Source: Gracilaria domingensis (taxonomy: Eukaryota; Rhodophyta; Florideophyceae; Gracilariales; Gracilariaceae). From it: DNA of 43,148 bases. The position numbers and the translations under genes were made by a program. Shown one piece after another: positions 1 to 9,907 of this stretch. How positions within the stretch are numbered: position 1 is the first letter of the stretch; every line of letters begins with the position of its first letter. The notes under the pieces are model-generated. The model was not told the origin of the DNA, made no database searches, and saw only the letters and a list, made by a program, of their open reading frames with translations. The DNA is taken from the NCBI GenBank assembly GCA_022539475.1, contig VCMS01000386.1, positions 1 to 43,148 of the forward strand, given 5' to 3'.

Positions 1-424
1 GATGAGCCGCACTACGACCCTATAAAGGGATATTCCGCTTCTGAAGTTTCCCCCTCATCGAAAGCCACCCGCCGGTTCGCGAAACCGCTGTTCGCCCGCG
101 AGGATGTCCGGCAAAACCCCTGGTGGCGCGCGCTGTGGCGGTGGCATCTTCAAACCCCAACACGCGTCGAGTACACGCCTCGTCAAGATCCGTACGTCGC
201 GGGATGATCCTTATTGCACGCCCCGGTCCGAGCAGCGTCAACCCTTGGCGGTTCGCTGGTAGGGGAAGCTCAACAGCTGAACTCATGACCTAAACAGGAC
301 GCGACGGGCAGCCGCATGCCCACTATGCGTTGCGCGATTTGCTGATGCTCTACCGATTGGTCGCTCTGCGGGGAACTGGCCTTTCCACATTCAGTTCCTC
401 CTTCTGCCCCTTGCGTTTCGCCAC
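1..424. other. no supported gene; inside or at the edge of element A
   Basis: No convincing reading frame. The end of the element A LTR (GCTATACTACA) is not found here. A short C-run (TTTCCCCCTCATC, 48-59) would read as a purine run on the minus strand, but it is weak and does not match the two clear polypurine tracts of the element. Confidence 0.4.
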
Positions 425-2492
425 ATGAGTCTGCAGCAGTATACTACGATTGCTCGTTGGGATTGTCGCCGCTTGAGGCGTGCCTATGGCGCCTCCTCCC
501 CACGCAAGGCGAGAAGCAGAGCCGTTCGGTCACCAACCAGTGTTTCCATGCGGCGCAGCGGCACACGAAGTTCCTGTACATCATCCCCGTGCGCCATACC
601 GTCGGATCTCCCGTCATCCGCTGCCGATGGGGAGGTCCACTACTTTCCCGTTTGTCGATATCCTCAACCGCTTGGACACCGGCTACAATATCGAGGTCGA
701 TCTGGATTACGTCGCGTTCGAGCGCCCTTTAGATACCAACTATTGGACCGACCGTGGGAGGTGGGCGACCGATGCGATGGCTGAGAGCCGTGTTCGTCAC
801 CGTAACAACCGTACGAGGACCATGTTTCCTGTTCCACAACGTTGAGTATTGGTCGCAGAGCGACCAGAACCGCTGGGCATGGTATGTCAATCGACCCTCT
901 TGGTGGGACCACTATGAAGTATGCCAGTGGCTGGAAGTGCCGACCCCGCCGGTCCTTGCGTACTTTGTAGTAGCAATGTCCCTCGAAGGAACAACGCATA
1001 TGCGCTTTGTCGTCGCGCCAGCGAGTTTGTGCTCGTGCTGCTATTTCTCTCTTCCCTTCAGCTGCCGTGGAGGTGTGACTTGGGAACCACGCGTTGCGCC
1101 ACAAGTCTGTCGATCAGCGAACTCCAACCAGTTGTTCGATCTTTCAACATGGTCTTCATACTATGCTCACATCTCCATGGGCTCTCCAACATCGTGGAGG
1201 CACCAAAATACTTGCGCCAGCAGTGATGGTTTACCTCACTGCGGTAAGTAACCACAATTGGGGGCTGACAGGCGTTGGGATGTCTACGACCCGGCAGGTT
1301 CATAGCATCGTGCCTCTCCAACAGCCAGCACATGGCTGGCGAAGACCCATTGCTAATGGACGATACCGTGATGGGCTGCGAGAACTATGAGGTCCCCCGC
1401 ATTGGCCTCCGTCCGCACCTGTACAGGCTACTCCTCGCTGTATGCAGCTGCTGCGCCTGTTCCAAGTGCCGGCAACCCTCAGGCGGCTGCTCACCCTCCC
1501 GGACGGGCTGCCCAGGGCCTCTTCGGTTGTTTCCATGCTCTTCCGGTTATATCCTGGTGCTCCCTGGTGTGATTAGTGGCGTCGGGTTTTATACTTATTT
1601 TCGCCTCTCTGTGCTCAAACCACGCCTCGATGTGCACTTCAACCGTCCTGCGTCCAAATACATCCTCAACCGCTGTGGATACTCTGACCAACTGCTCCCT
1701 GGTTGCTCACCACGAGCGGCCGCACTTCTGAACTGCGACAGTTCCGCGACTACCCAGCGCATCTTCTTACGGATGTGACAGCCTAATGTTGGTCAGTGAG
1801 CAACCTTGTGAAGGCCACGTCGCCGTTACATCGACCCCCGGGTGGAATGAGTGTTCAAGCTCTACGTCTTCTCTGCCGTCACACAACCTTCGACGCCCAA
1901 TGTTAGGCTTGGGGCCTTTTGGTACGTATCAACTCCCTGTGGACCTCCTGGTGTGATTCTTCGCCCCTTTCCATACTCCGCTGTCCTCCACAACGTTCCT
2001 CTTCCTCCAGGCATAGTACTGCGGACAGGAGCACCAAATGGTGGTCTAGAGCTGTTGTTGCGCGCGTCGTCTCCGCTTCCGTCGACTCCGGTGCCTTAGC
2101 CGCCTCTGGTCCTGTGGATCTTCGGGAGTTGGCGCACCTCCTGGTCTTGACCCCCGGTGCAGGGCCATCTAGTGGTCTTGCTCCTCTACCCTGGTGGCAT
2201 CCCTCTCTAGCTTACCGCCTCCTTCCATCCAACCCACTGGTCTGCGAATTTACCAATGCCGGTAGTCAGCACGGTACCCCTTGCGGACCTGCTGGTACTC
2301 CTGCTCCCTTACCAAGTGGTGGTGCGCCAGCGAGCGCGGCTAGCGGCGGGGCGGAACTCCGCCGGACCTATGTCGGTGTCCTCTGGTCGTGGAGGTTCCG
2401 CTTCATCTCGCGGGACCTCCCGTGGACGTGGTCGCGGTCGTGGAACCAGTCGTGGACGCGGACGTGGCCGTGGGTCCTCCAAGGCTTCCTAA
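425..2492 (+). pseudogene. decayed opposite-strand gene at the 3' end of element A, RG-rich C-terminus
   Basis: This plus-strand region points toward pol of element A. It reads as protein only in pieces that change frame. One is about 480-785 (contains FVDILNRLDTGYNIEVDLDY). Another is about 780-1000 (contains NRWAWYVNRPSWWDHYEVCQ, rich in aromatics). Ala/Pro-rich stretches follow, and the last piece ends at 2492 in an Arg-Gly/Ser tail (repeated GRGRGRG). RG-rich tails commonly bind RNA, but that role is inferred only. I recognise no family. It occupies the same place and orientation as the intact ORF at 36791-38644 in element B. The two proteins do not align by eye apart from a low-complexity GAGPSSG near each C-terminal region. 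Start uncertain: the first ATG in this stretch is at 425, but the frame of the best early piece is different. Confidence 0.45.
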
Positions 2493-2529
2493 GTCATCTC
2501 GTGGTTCGCTCTCGTGATTCTTCTCGACT

Positions 2530-2535
2530 AATAAA
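2530..2535 (+). terminator. candidate polyadenylation signal of the opposite-strand gene
   Basis: AATAAA lies 38 bases after the stop of the RG-rich frame and is followed by a TG/T-rich stretch (AGTGTCTTGCATTGTGATCT). This fits 3'-end formation of the plus-strand transcript, ending before it meets the chromodomain coding region. Position and motif are seen; use is inferred. Confidence 0.4.
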
Positions 2536-2612
2536 GTGTCTTGCATTGTGATCTCTGATCTTCTCTGTTTTCCTGTTAGGTTAGTTAGTTGGCTTTTCGT
2601 GTAGCGTGGCGT

Positions 2613-2876
2613 TCAACGGCTTCGATAACCCCCCCCTTCCTTAGCGACGCGTACCACGCGAAGCAATACCAGTTGGTGGGGGCGTTCGCCCTTGTTTGCG
2701 CCAGTATCGATGATGAAGTTGTTAGGGATATGACCAGGTGGTTCCATAGAGTCGTACTCGGGCGACCATCCATACCATCTTACCCGGTAGCGCATACCCT
2801 TTGTGATGTGTTCGTGACCTACAATGGTGTCAATAGCGCACTCCTGAGTGTCTACTTGAGGGTGTGACTCTTCCAT
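2613..2876 (-). pseudogene. chromodomain of element A pol (separate frame)
   Basis: The frame contains the chromodomain core: IDTIVGHEHITKG, then YRVRWYGWSPEYDSMEP, then HIPNNFII. These correspond to the beta strands, the W-x-x-W/Y aromatic cage region and the start of the C-terminal helix of chromovirus integrase chromodomains, which in studied chromoviruses steer integration to marked heterochromatin. It lies downstream of the integrase GPY module but in another frame, so the pol reading frame has shifted at least once more between about 3000 and 2880. The C-terminal residues AKEGGG are encoded by a polypurine tract (2629-2644). Confidence 0.8.
2629..2644 (-). other. polypurine tract, copy 1 of element A
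   Basis: The minus strand reads CTAAGGAAGGGGGGGG, just after the chromodomain. In LTR elements an RNase-H-resistant purine run primes plus-strand DNA synthesis next to the 3' LTR. Here no LTR follows; the opposite-strand gene region does. An identical 16-mer lies at 6039-6054. Confidence 0.6.
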
Positions 2877-3011
2877 TTGGTCATGGGGTGCGTGGCTCCC
2901 GTGGGTGGTGTGACCCGTTGGTCTTGCCGAGGGTCGATCTCCTGTGCCGTTTGGGTCGTGGGGTCAGCCGTTACGGCTCTGGTGGAAGGTTGACCGCTCG
3001 GCTGACTCATC

Positions 3012-6000
3012 ATAGGAGGGTGTATGGGAGACGTTTGCTCCTCTCCGCTTCCTGCTGCGTTGGCTCACCTATTGGTTGTGCATTCGCTGTCGTCGGTTGT
3101 GCGGCCTTGACAATCCTGTCGATGGAGACCGTGTTCTCCAAACCTTCCATTATGACCGTAGCGGTATGCTCGTCGGAGCGAATCACCTTGTATGGTCCCG
3201 TGGACTTGGGTAGTAGTTTAGAATTGATATCCTCTCAAGGCGGATGTCCTCTTCCATCTCCGCTGGGGTTGGTCGCTTACCTTTTGGTGGCACGTCGAGG
3301 AAGACCATGTCTCCTGCTACCACTTTGGTCACTTTGCTCACCGTTCGGTCATAGTCCGCTTTATACCGTTCTTGGGCTGCTGTCATCTTAACTTTGGCAG
3401 CAGCCAAAGCGGCGCGTAACTTCTGGAGTATGTCTCTCTTGACCTTCGCCGGTGTGAGTGTCCCGGCCGCTTCCGAGCGGTTAGGTCCGGGCTGGACGAT
3501 AATACCATGTGGTGTTCGCGAAAGTACCAGGTCGAATGGGGTTGTTTGAGTGACCCTGTGGACCTGGAGGTTGTACGCATATGTCAATGGTTGGACATAC
3601 TCCGACCATGTGGTTTGGTGCTCTTCGACATAGTGCCGTAGGCGTGCCACTAGGGTCTTATTGAAGCGTTCCACTTGGCCGTTTGTTTGCGGATGATAGG
3701 CCGTGGTAAAGTAGTGCTTGACCCCTAGCATTGTACAAACCGCCTCGAAGAACTTAGAAGCTAGGTTCGAACCGTTATCGGTCAGTAGGTACATGGGAGC
3801 ACCGTACGGGTAGACCCAATTCTCCAGGAAGGCTGTCGCTAGTGTCGTTGCCGTTTGGTTCTTCAGGGGTATGGCTCTGGTGAGCTTTGTGAACCTGTCG
3901 GTTATGACTACTACAAACCGATAACTCTCTGAGGTCTTGGGCAGGGGCCCCAGTATGTCGATTGCTACGAATTCCAGGGGCCCCGCCGCCGGGAATAGCT
4001 TCAGGTACTTCCTGTGCTTCGCCACACCACCTCGGGTCTTAATGCACGAATTGCATTGCGCCACATAGGTATATACATCGTTAGCCATATGCGGCCAGTA
4101 GAATTGCCTCCGAAGGGTATAGTACAACCGCGTGGCTCCAGGGTGCCCCGAAAGCCGTGGATTGTGTGACAGATATAACACCCTTTGTCTTAATGACTCA
4201 GGTACGACCTTCTGGAGAGCTCCGTCTAAAGGTGAGCGTCTGATGAGGTACCCATTGTGGTCGACGTCGAAATGAGAATCCTTCCTTCCAAGTACGTCAG
4301 CGAGCGTTTTGTACAACCTATCGGTCGATTGTTCGCGTAAGAATTCCTCACGGGTGATTGGAGCGTGTTCCCCTTCCTCCACAGGAAGGAGGGTCTCCAC
4401 TACCACTTGGTACGTACTGTCATCATGCCAATATCCCTTCAGAACTTCATTGACCTCGTGGTTAGCTAGTTCTATAGTAAAGCATGGGATGTCGTCGTCC
4501 ACTGGGTCAGTGTCCAATCCTTCGGTATTCAACCGGGACAATGCATCCGCCACTCGGTGCTTGACCCCGGGGCGGTACTGCACATCGTACTCAAACTCCG
4601 AGAGTCTCAGACGCCATCGGGCCAGACGACCCGATGCGTCCGCCAAGCCTAATATCCATCTCAAGGAGTCGTGATCCGTTCGGAGCGTGAAGCGCACACC
4701 ATATAGGTAAGGACGTAGCATGAGCATGCTCCAAACAACCGCTAGGCATTCCTTCTCCGTTACGGTGTAGTTCTGCTCCGCTTGGTTAAGAGCTCTACTC
4801 CAATACCCAATTGGTGCGAGCTTGCCGTCCTCCTGTTCCTGCATTAGGCAGCAACCTATTTGGGCGTCCGACGCATCCGTGTCCAGTGTATACGGGAGTC
4901 CCGTTTTGGGCAATGCCAGTACCGGTGGGGAGAGAAGCGCTGCTTTCAATGTATAGAACGCCTCTACCTCGTCCTCTTCCAGGTGGTCAAAGTGTGTGGG
5001 CTGCCCCTTCTGCAACCTCCGGTTCAAGGGTGCGGCTATCTTTGCAAAACCCTTGATGAACCGCCGGTAGACGTTGCATAGACCTATAAAGGATTGTATG
5101 TCCGTTTGCGACGTAGGGAGCTTCGCTTCCTGTACCGCTCGGATATTCCGTTTGGTCACTTCGAGTTTCCCGGGCTTATTGTATGCCCTAGGTACTCTAC
5201 CTCTTGGTTGAAGAACATACACTTTCGTAGTTTGAGGGTCACGCCTGCCTCTTGTAGCAACTGCAGTACCACTTGGACGTGCGAGAAGTGCTCCTCTATG
5301 GACCTCGAGTAGATAACTACGTCATCTATGTATACCAATGCGGTTGTCCACTTCACTTTAGACAGTATGATGTCTAACGCCCTTTGGAAGGTAGCGGGGG
5401 CGTTTCTTAAACCAAACGGCATGCGTAAGAAGCGATAAAGGCCTGCGTGGCATGTAAACGCAGTCTTATCACGGTCACCCTCTGGTATTTCGATCTGCCA
5501 ATACCCGCAGTTGGCGTCCAGTGTGGTAAAGATGTTCGCATCTCCTAGGGAGTCGATGCATTCGTCCATCCTCGGGATGGGGTACGAGTCCCTTACCGTT
5601 ACGGCATTAAGTTTTCTGTAGTCAATACAGAACCTCATACGGGTCTCTCCTCGTTTTTGGACTAGCACTACAGGGCTAGCCCATTCCGAGTTTGCCGGTT
5701 CTATAACCCCCTCGCGGAGCATCCGCTCTACCTCCTCCAGCTCTACCTCACGGGCCTTATGTCCCGCGCGGTATGGCTGTTGGTGGATGGGACGGGAGTC
5801 CGGTTTGAGGTCAATCCTGTGCTGGGTGGCCTTAGTGGCTCCCAGCTTACCCGACCACATGGTACTGAATGGCTCCAGGAGTCCAAGGATCCGAGCTCTG
5901 AGCTCTTCCCCTTCAAGTCCTATATTCACCTCCGTCTTCCAATTGGTCACTGGGTCGAGCTCCAGTTTCTGGTCTTCTCGCTCAGCTAGTCGTTGCACCA

Positions 6001-7186
6001 TATGGTCTGTTCGCGACGAATTCAACGAATTGACACTGCCCCCCCCTTCCTTAGCATCCACGACCTCGTGGGACCATTGTGGTATAATTGTAAAGATCGT
6101 ACGGGGAGCCGGTAAGGCAAGACCAATTACGGTGTGTTTTGGCAACTTGACCGGGCGGTTGCTGAAGTTACTCAGGTAGACCTGAAACGGTTTTGTCGGT
6201 ATGTTGTCGACTATACCATTCGCCATTAAGGTCATGTGTCGTTCGGCCAACCGTGAATGGTTCTGAATGGATAACAGGCCAGGTTGTTGGCATATGACCT
6301 TCACTACCAAGTGGTTCATAGGCGGTATTGTTACCGCCTTTGCCAATCGCACCTTGTTGGAGAGTGTGTTTTCCGGGACCGGTTGGTGTTGAGTGCGGTT
6401 CTCTTTCGTAGAGGCACCCTTGTGGTTACCAATAATGGCGATCCGGGGGCCATTATGGAACAGAACTGTCTTAGAACGTGGAAAAATTGCCCTGACATGC
6501 TGGTCTATAAAAGTTGTTCCAAGGATACAGTCTGTTGCCAGTTGGTTAACGACTATGAAGCGAACTCGGACCCTCATGGTGTCAATCAATACCATTATGG
6601 TAAGCGCTCCCATGACGGTTCGTGGTCTGTTGTTGGCGTCAACCAGTGGGTTAGTTAATGTACATGGCTGAAGCTTATTAAGTTGTCTGTTAGTTAATAG
6701 TTTGGCATTCACCAGATTAGGTCCTGCCCCGGTGTCCAGGACAGTGACGCATGGTACCAAGTGGTTGGAAGTAAACCCGAGGGTGACGTTTACCTTATAG
6801 TTACTATGCTTGAGAAAGCATATCGGTTCGGTGCCGTCCATGAGGCTCTCCTCCCCTGTAACCAATGGGTAATTGTCCATACTTGCACCACTTGGTTCTG
6901 GAAGGCCTTCCGTCTTCGGACAGTTGGGGAAGGCCTCTATCCCAACTGTTCGGCGTTTTCCGCCTGCGGGGCGGGATCCGTTTGGTCCTGCTCCGTGACG
7001 AGGTGTACCTGATGAGGTGTGGCTGCATTGGGTCGCGCATTTGCGTGTCCCGTGCCTGCGCTCCGTGCCGGGGGCCCAAATATATCCTGGTGGTTCTGCT
7101 GGCGAGCAGTCAGGAGAGCGTTCCTGTTCTGCGGAGCCACACTTGGGCACGCTGTTGCCAAGTGGTGGGGCGACAAACAGAACCAA
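3012..7186 (-). pseudogene. pol: element A pol: protease, RT, RNase H, integrase; frameshifted
   Basis: In minus-strand order: aspartic protease with DTGA (about 6736); RT with FCIDYRKLNAV and the catalytic YIDDVVIYS (about 5325); RNase H with TLDTDASDAQIG (about 4890); an integrase His-Cys zinc finger (SGHPGATRLYYTLR ... CNSCIK, about 4170-4040); the D,D,E core with VAIDILG, LLTDNGSN and PQTNGQVERF (about 3960-3660); and a GPY/F-like module (STGPYKVIR, about 3190). The RT frame breaks by one base near 5168-5173, right after YLGHTISPG. A second one-base break near 3220-3226 separates the integrase core from the GPY module, whose frame then stops near 3012. Neither site looks like programmed recoding, because both fall inside conserved domains. 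Pol overlaps gag by about 250 bases in the -1 frame. Confidence 0.9.
6039..6054 (-). other. internal polypurine tract, copy 2 of element A
   Basis: The minus strand reads CTAAGGAAGGGGGGGG, identical to 2629-2644 (17 bases match if the preceding G is included). It lies in pol between protease and RT, where it encodes AKEGGG. A second PPT inside pol resembles the central PPT of lentiviruses and the second PPT of yeast Ty1, where it starts an extra plus-strand DNA segment. That function is an inference here. Confidence 0.5.
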
Positions 7187-8946
7187 CAGAGGAGATTGCC
7201 GGTTGTGGGGTCCTTCATCGCGAGCGACGACGCGCGCGATGGGGGACGGCCTCCAGTAGGTACTGCACTCCGTTGCTGCGGGTATGGTCCTTGTTCACCA
7301 TATTGCTTGAATGGTACCGCTAGGACCGGGCTGACCGGTACGGATACCTGTGATGGTGGAGCTGAGGTTTGTCTTGAGGGTGGCTCGCTGGATAGCGAGC
7401 TGGACCAAGAGGTATTACCGTGCGATCGAGTTGTCGGTTGTGCATGCACCAAGTGGACTGGGTGACCCTGGGAGGCGTATTGTGTGGACGCCTCCCCCGT
7501 AGTGGTCTCCTCTTCCTCTACGTCAAACACTGACCGCCTGGTCTTTCCTTTCTCCTTCGATGGTTTGCCGAGTGGTGCGGAGTCTTTCCTGGCCCCTGAC
7601 CGAACGGTGTCGCCTAGTCCCTGTGCATGGCGGGCTAGTGCGTTGTAGTCGACCGTGCGGTTGGTAGCTAGGTAGTTACGAACCTGTGATCGGATAGACT
7701 TCGCCACGTTGTCGGCGTACATCGATTTCAACCTTTTGGTAGTAAAGACGCTTCCACAGCGGGAGGCTAATGCCCATAAGGAGCGAGCGAATTCCAATTC
7801 GGTTTGTCCCGCGCGCTGGCGGTACGCAAGCACCTCTGCGTACGCCTCCTGGATTACCTCATCGGTCGCGTAGGTTTCCAGTAGGAAGTTAACCACCTGT
7901 GGGTATATTGTCAACATTTCCGTTTGGTCTTCGTCCACCGCCATGGTGTTCCCTTGGAGGCGGCTGTGGAGCAACGCTCCAGCCTGACCAGTTAGGTAAA
8001 ATTGAAACAGCCACATGGCTGCTGCCTCTGAAAACCCATTCTGATCACAAGCGATCTTGAACCTTTGAAGGAAATCAATGATCGCAATAGGGTCATCCCC
8101 GCTAAAGCGAGTTTCACCCAGTTGGAAACAAAGCTTCCTATGATGCTTCGTTATCTTCTGAGCTACCTCTTTGGTATACTCAGCCTGTCTGTTCTCTAAC
8201 CTATAGGTACGATAGTCAACCGCTTTGGTGAATAAATCATTGAGCGGCGTAAGCACCTCTAGGTCAGTCTCCTCGTCGGAAGTTGAGTCCGAATCGTTAT
8301 ACCTTTTGGTCTTACCCTTGCGGGGATTCTTTCCTTTCTTCTTGCGAGAGTTCTTTCTCTTGCGTCGTGAACCTGTACGGTCGTCGTCTCCTGACGAATC
8401 CGAATCGGTGTCTGAGGACGAAGAGTCCGAGTCCGACCGGCGACTCTTTCTCTTTCCCCTTTTGGTTTTCTTCTTCTTACCATTTGGTTTACGTCGACGC
8501 TCGTCTCCTGAGCTCGACGAATCTCCATCAGGGTCTCCACCACTTGGTCCTGACGGAGCTACACCAGTAGGTTGGGGGAGGTAAACGTACCTCGGGCCCT
8601 CCATCCCTGGAGGCTCTGCCCCTTTCCCCATACGGTCGATATATCCTTCACCAGTCGGTTGTGTAGGAAGGTTAGGGTGGAGAATACCAAGTGGTTTGGT
8701 GGCGTCTACTGCAGGCGGGGGAGCTTGCTTCATGAGCGCGGCCTGGGCCACCATCTCAGGTTGAAGCTTAGCCCCCTGCTGCTGCAGAGCCAGCATAACC
8801 AATCGGTCGATGTGTCCTCGCACCTCGTTTTCGAGGTACTGTAACACCACCACAGGTACCTTGTCGAGGACCTCCTGGAAGGCTCGATCAACTACCACTC
8901 GGGTGACCTCGTCCAAGTCCAGTCGCGGTCCGACTGGCACCTCCAT
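6937..8946 (-). CDS. gag: element A Gag with CCHC zinc knuckle
   Basis: Open frame of about 669 codons from the first ATG (MEVPVGPRLDLDE). The frame is open upstream to about 9098 without another ATG. It has a coiled N-terminal part and then a strongly charged tract of Lys/Arg clusters alternating with Ser/Asp (GKKKKTKRGKRKSRRSDSDS). A retrotransposon gag core follows (FSGDDPIAIIDFLQRFKIAC ... AMWLFQFYLTGQAGALL). Near the C-terminus is one CX2CX4HX4C knuckle (CWFCLSPHHLATAC, about 7188-7147). Gag forms the particle and the knuckle binds genomic RNA. The last 250 bases overlap pol in the -1 frame, suggesting that Gag-Pol is made by -1 frameshifting, although I found no in-frame slippery heptamer. 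It is intact, in contrast to pol. Confidence 0.85.
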   Translation of the reverse strand: MEVPVGPRLDLDEVTRVVVDRAFQEVLDKVPVVVLQYLENEVRGHIDRLVMLALQQQGAKLQPEMVAQAALMKQAPPPAVDATKPLGILHPNLPTQPTGEGYIDRMGKGAEPPGMEGPRYVYLPQPTGVAPSGPSGGDPDGDSSSSGDERRRKPNGKKKKTKRGKRKSRRSDSDSSSSDTDSDSSGDDDRTGSRRKRKNSRKKKGKNPRKGKTKRYNDSDSTSDEETDLEVLTPLNDLFTKAVDYRTYRLENRQAEYTKEVAQKITKHHRKLCFQLGETRFSGDDPIAIIDFLQRFKIACDQNGFSEAAAMWLFQFYLTGQAGALLHSRLQGNTMAVDEDQTEMLTIYPQVVNFLLETYATDEVIQEAYAEVLAYRQRAGQTELEFARSLWALASRCGSVFTTKRLKSMYADNVAKSIRSQVRNYLATNRTVDYNALARHAQGLGDTVRSGARKDSAPLGKPSKEKGKTRRSVFDVEEEETTTGEASTQYASQGHPVHLVHAQPTTRSHGNTSWSSSLSSEPPSRQTSAPPSQVSVPVSPVLAVPFKQYGEQGPYPQQRSAVPTGGRPPSRASSLAMKDPTTGNLLCWFCLSPHHLATACPSVAPQNRNALLTARQQNHQDIFGPPARSAGTGHANARPNAATPHQVHLVTEQDQTDPAPQAENAEQLG

Positions 8947-9306
8947 TTGGTCTACCACTGGGGTTGTTACAGGAGCGGGCTCCGCCCTTGCGGAGCCTGC
9001 TCCTCCGTCCACTTGGTCAGCCCGGGGAAGGGTCGAGGGGCCCCAGCCTCTCGGTCTACCTTCTTCCCCCTCGGTGGGCGTTCCTTCCGAATCAGGTCCT
9101 CCGGGTTATCCAACACCGGATAGGACACTGAACCCCGTATGGGGTGACCACTTGGTGGAGCGCTCGGCGCCCTATTTGGGTAGCGCGCGCCCCGTTTCTC
9201 CATTTAGGTAGCTGGCGTCGGAGCCAATTGCTTCGGCAACGGGAACCAAACCACTCGGGTATCTCGTGACTTCCAAATCCTCTCTTCCCAAAACCACTTG
9301 GTAATC

Positions 9307-9330
9307 CACAAATTCCAGGTCGGGAGACCA
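9307..9330 (-). promoter_or_regulatory. candidate primer-binding site of element A
   Basis: Five bases inside the LTR the minus strand reads TGGTCTCCCGACCTGG, beginning with the TGG expected for pairing to a tRNA CCA end. On the plus strand the same stretch ends ...CGGGAGACCA and is preceded by CAAATTCC, which resembles a T-loop and acceptor. I cannot name the tRNA. Confidence 0.35.
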
Positions 9331-9335
9331 AAATA

Positions 9336-9907
9336 TGTGGTATAGCCGATCGGTGCGAGCTGCTAGTGGGGAGCCCTGCGTGGGCTCGACCCGGCGGAGG
9401 AGTGAAACACGTGACACCTAATAGGTCGGCAGCACCCACCGTTGCCTATAGTGCACGGTGACCAAGTGGTAAATACGCCTGCACTGGTGTGCGGCAGGCA
9501 CGTATAACCCTCGAGGTCAGCAAAACTATTAGAGGACTACTAGACTTACCAATTGGTGACTGTAGAACCGAACTGGTGTCAAATTAGCCTAGTTGGTGCT
9601 TGACTTTACCATTTGGTGTGGGAGGTTGGCGTCTCGGGGGTTTAGTACACCCGAGCGCCCCTCCGGCTCTCACGGGCCTAGTGCCACGTGGGCCACCGGG
9701 AGGTGCATTTGTGGTGCATCACCCCGGCCACATATCTACACTACCTAGTAAATATTAATTCTAAATTAACGAGAATAAACTAATTAGTCTTGTCCAAGCC
9801 TGCGCTTGCGCGTCCCACGTGGTACAGGAGGCACACGTGCCCGGGAGCCCGTGACGTCACCACTTGGTCTTGTAGAGCCCCCGTTGATCTGGCCGAGCTA
9901 TACTACA
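9336..9907 (-). repeat. 5' LTR of element A (572 bp)
   Basis: It runs from TGTGGTATAGCC to GCTATACTACA on the plus strand, giving TG...CA ends (minus strand TGTAGTATAG...). It matches 10912-11483 over its full length with about 15 substitutions and no indels by my reading. Gag and pol face away from it on the minus strand, so it is the 5' LTR. It contains four ACCANNTGGT motifs (9461, 9548, 9608, 9859). The flanking bases outside are CAACC, which should be the target duplication if the other end is ever seen. Confidence 0.9.
9816..9860 (-). promoter_or_regulatory. U3 enhancer-like motif cluster in the LTR
   Basis: Within 45 bases are two CACGTG boxes (9816-9821, 9834-9839) and the palindrome GTGACGTCAC (9851-9860), immediately followed by an ACCACTTGGT motif; a third CACGTG is at 9685. 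On the minus strand they precede an AT-rich, TATA-like stretch (about 9783-9740). CACGTG and TGACGTCA are classic bZIP/bHLH sites. The cluster is also present in the solo LTR (GTGACGTCAC at 11427-11436). Confidence 0.5.

Larger units (their letters stand above)
1..9907 (-). mobile_element. Ty3/gypsy chromovirus, element A (left LTR outside window)
   Basis: Read on the minus strand, this is 5' LTR (9336-9907), leader, gag, pol (protease, RT, RNase H, integrase) and chromodomain. A plus-strand gene-like stretch (about 425-2492) follows, lying where the region before the 3' LTR should be. The domain order PR-RT-RH-IN-chromodomain defines the chromovirus branch of Ty3/gypsy. No copy of the LTR is seen between 1 and 2600, so the distal LTR must lie left of the window or be lost. 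I count the opposite-strand region as part of the element because the ACCANNTGGT motif that fills the rest of the element also occurs there, at 2033 and 2311. At least three frame lesions make pol non-functional, while gag is open. Confidence 0.85.

Noticed and set aside
3760..3775. GGTTCGAACC resembling a tRNA T-arm
   Set aside because: It lies in the integrase coding sequence of element A and has no cloverleaf around it. No tRNA gene was found in the window.
5156..5222. Programmed frameshift between the two pol frames
   Set aside because: The break is inside the conserved RT domain right after YLGH, where retroelements do not recode. A one-base deletion is simpler.
7074..7080. TTTGGGC as a slippery heptamer for gag-pol
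   Set aside because: It matches the pattern but is out of register: the gag frame reads TTT GGG CCC, so tandem slippage would not work.
8225..8584. Ser/Arg/Phe-rich plus-strand frame of 119 codons
   Set aside because: It is the antisense shadow of the Lys/Ser/Asp tract of Gag.
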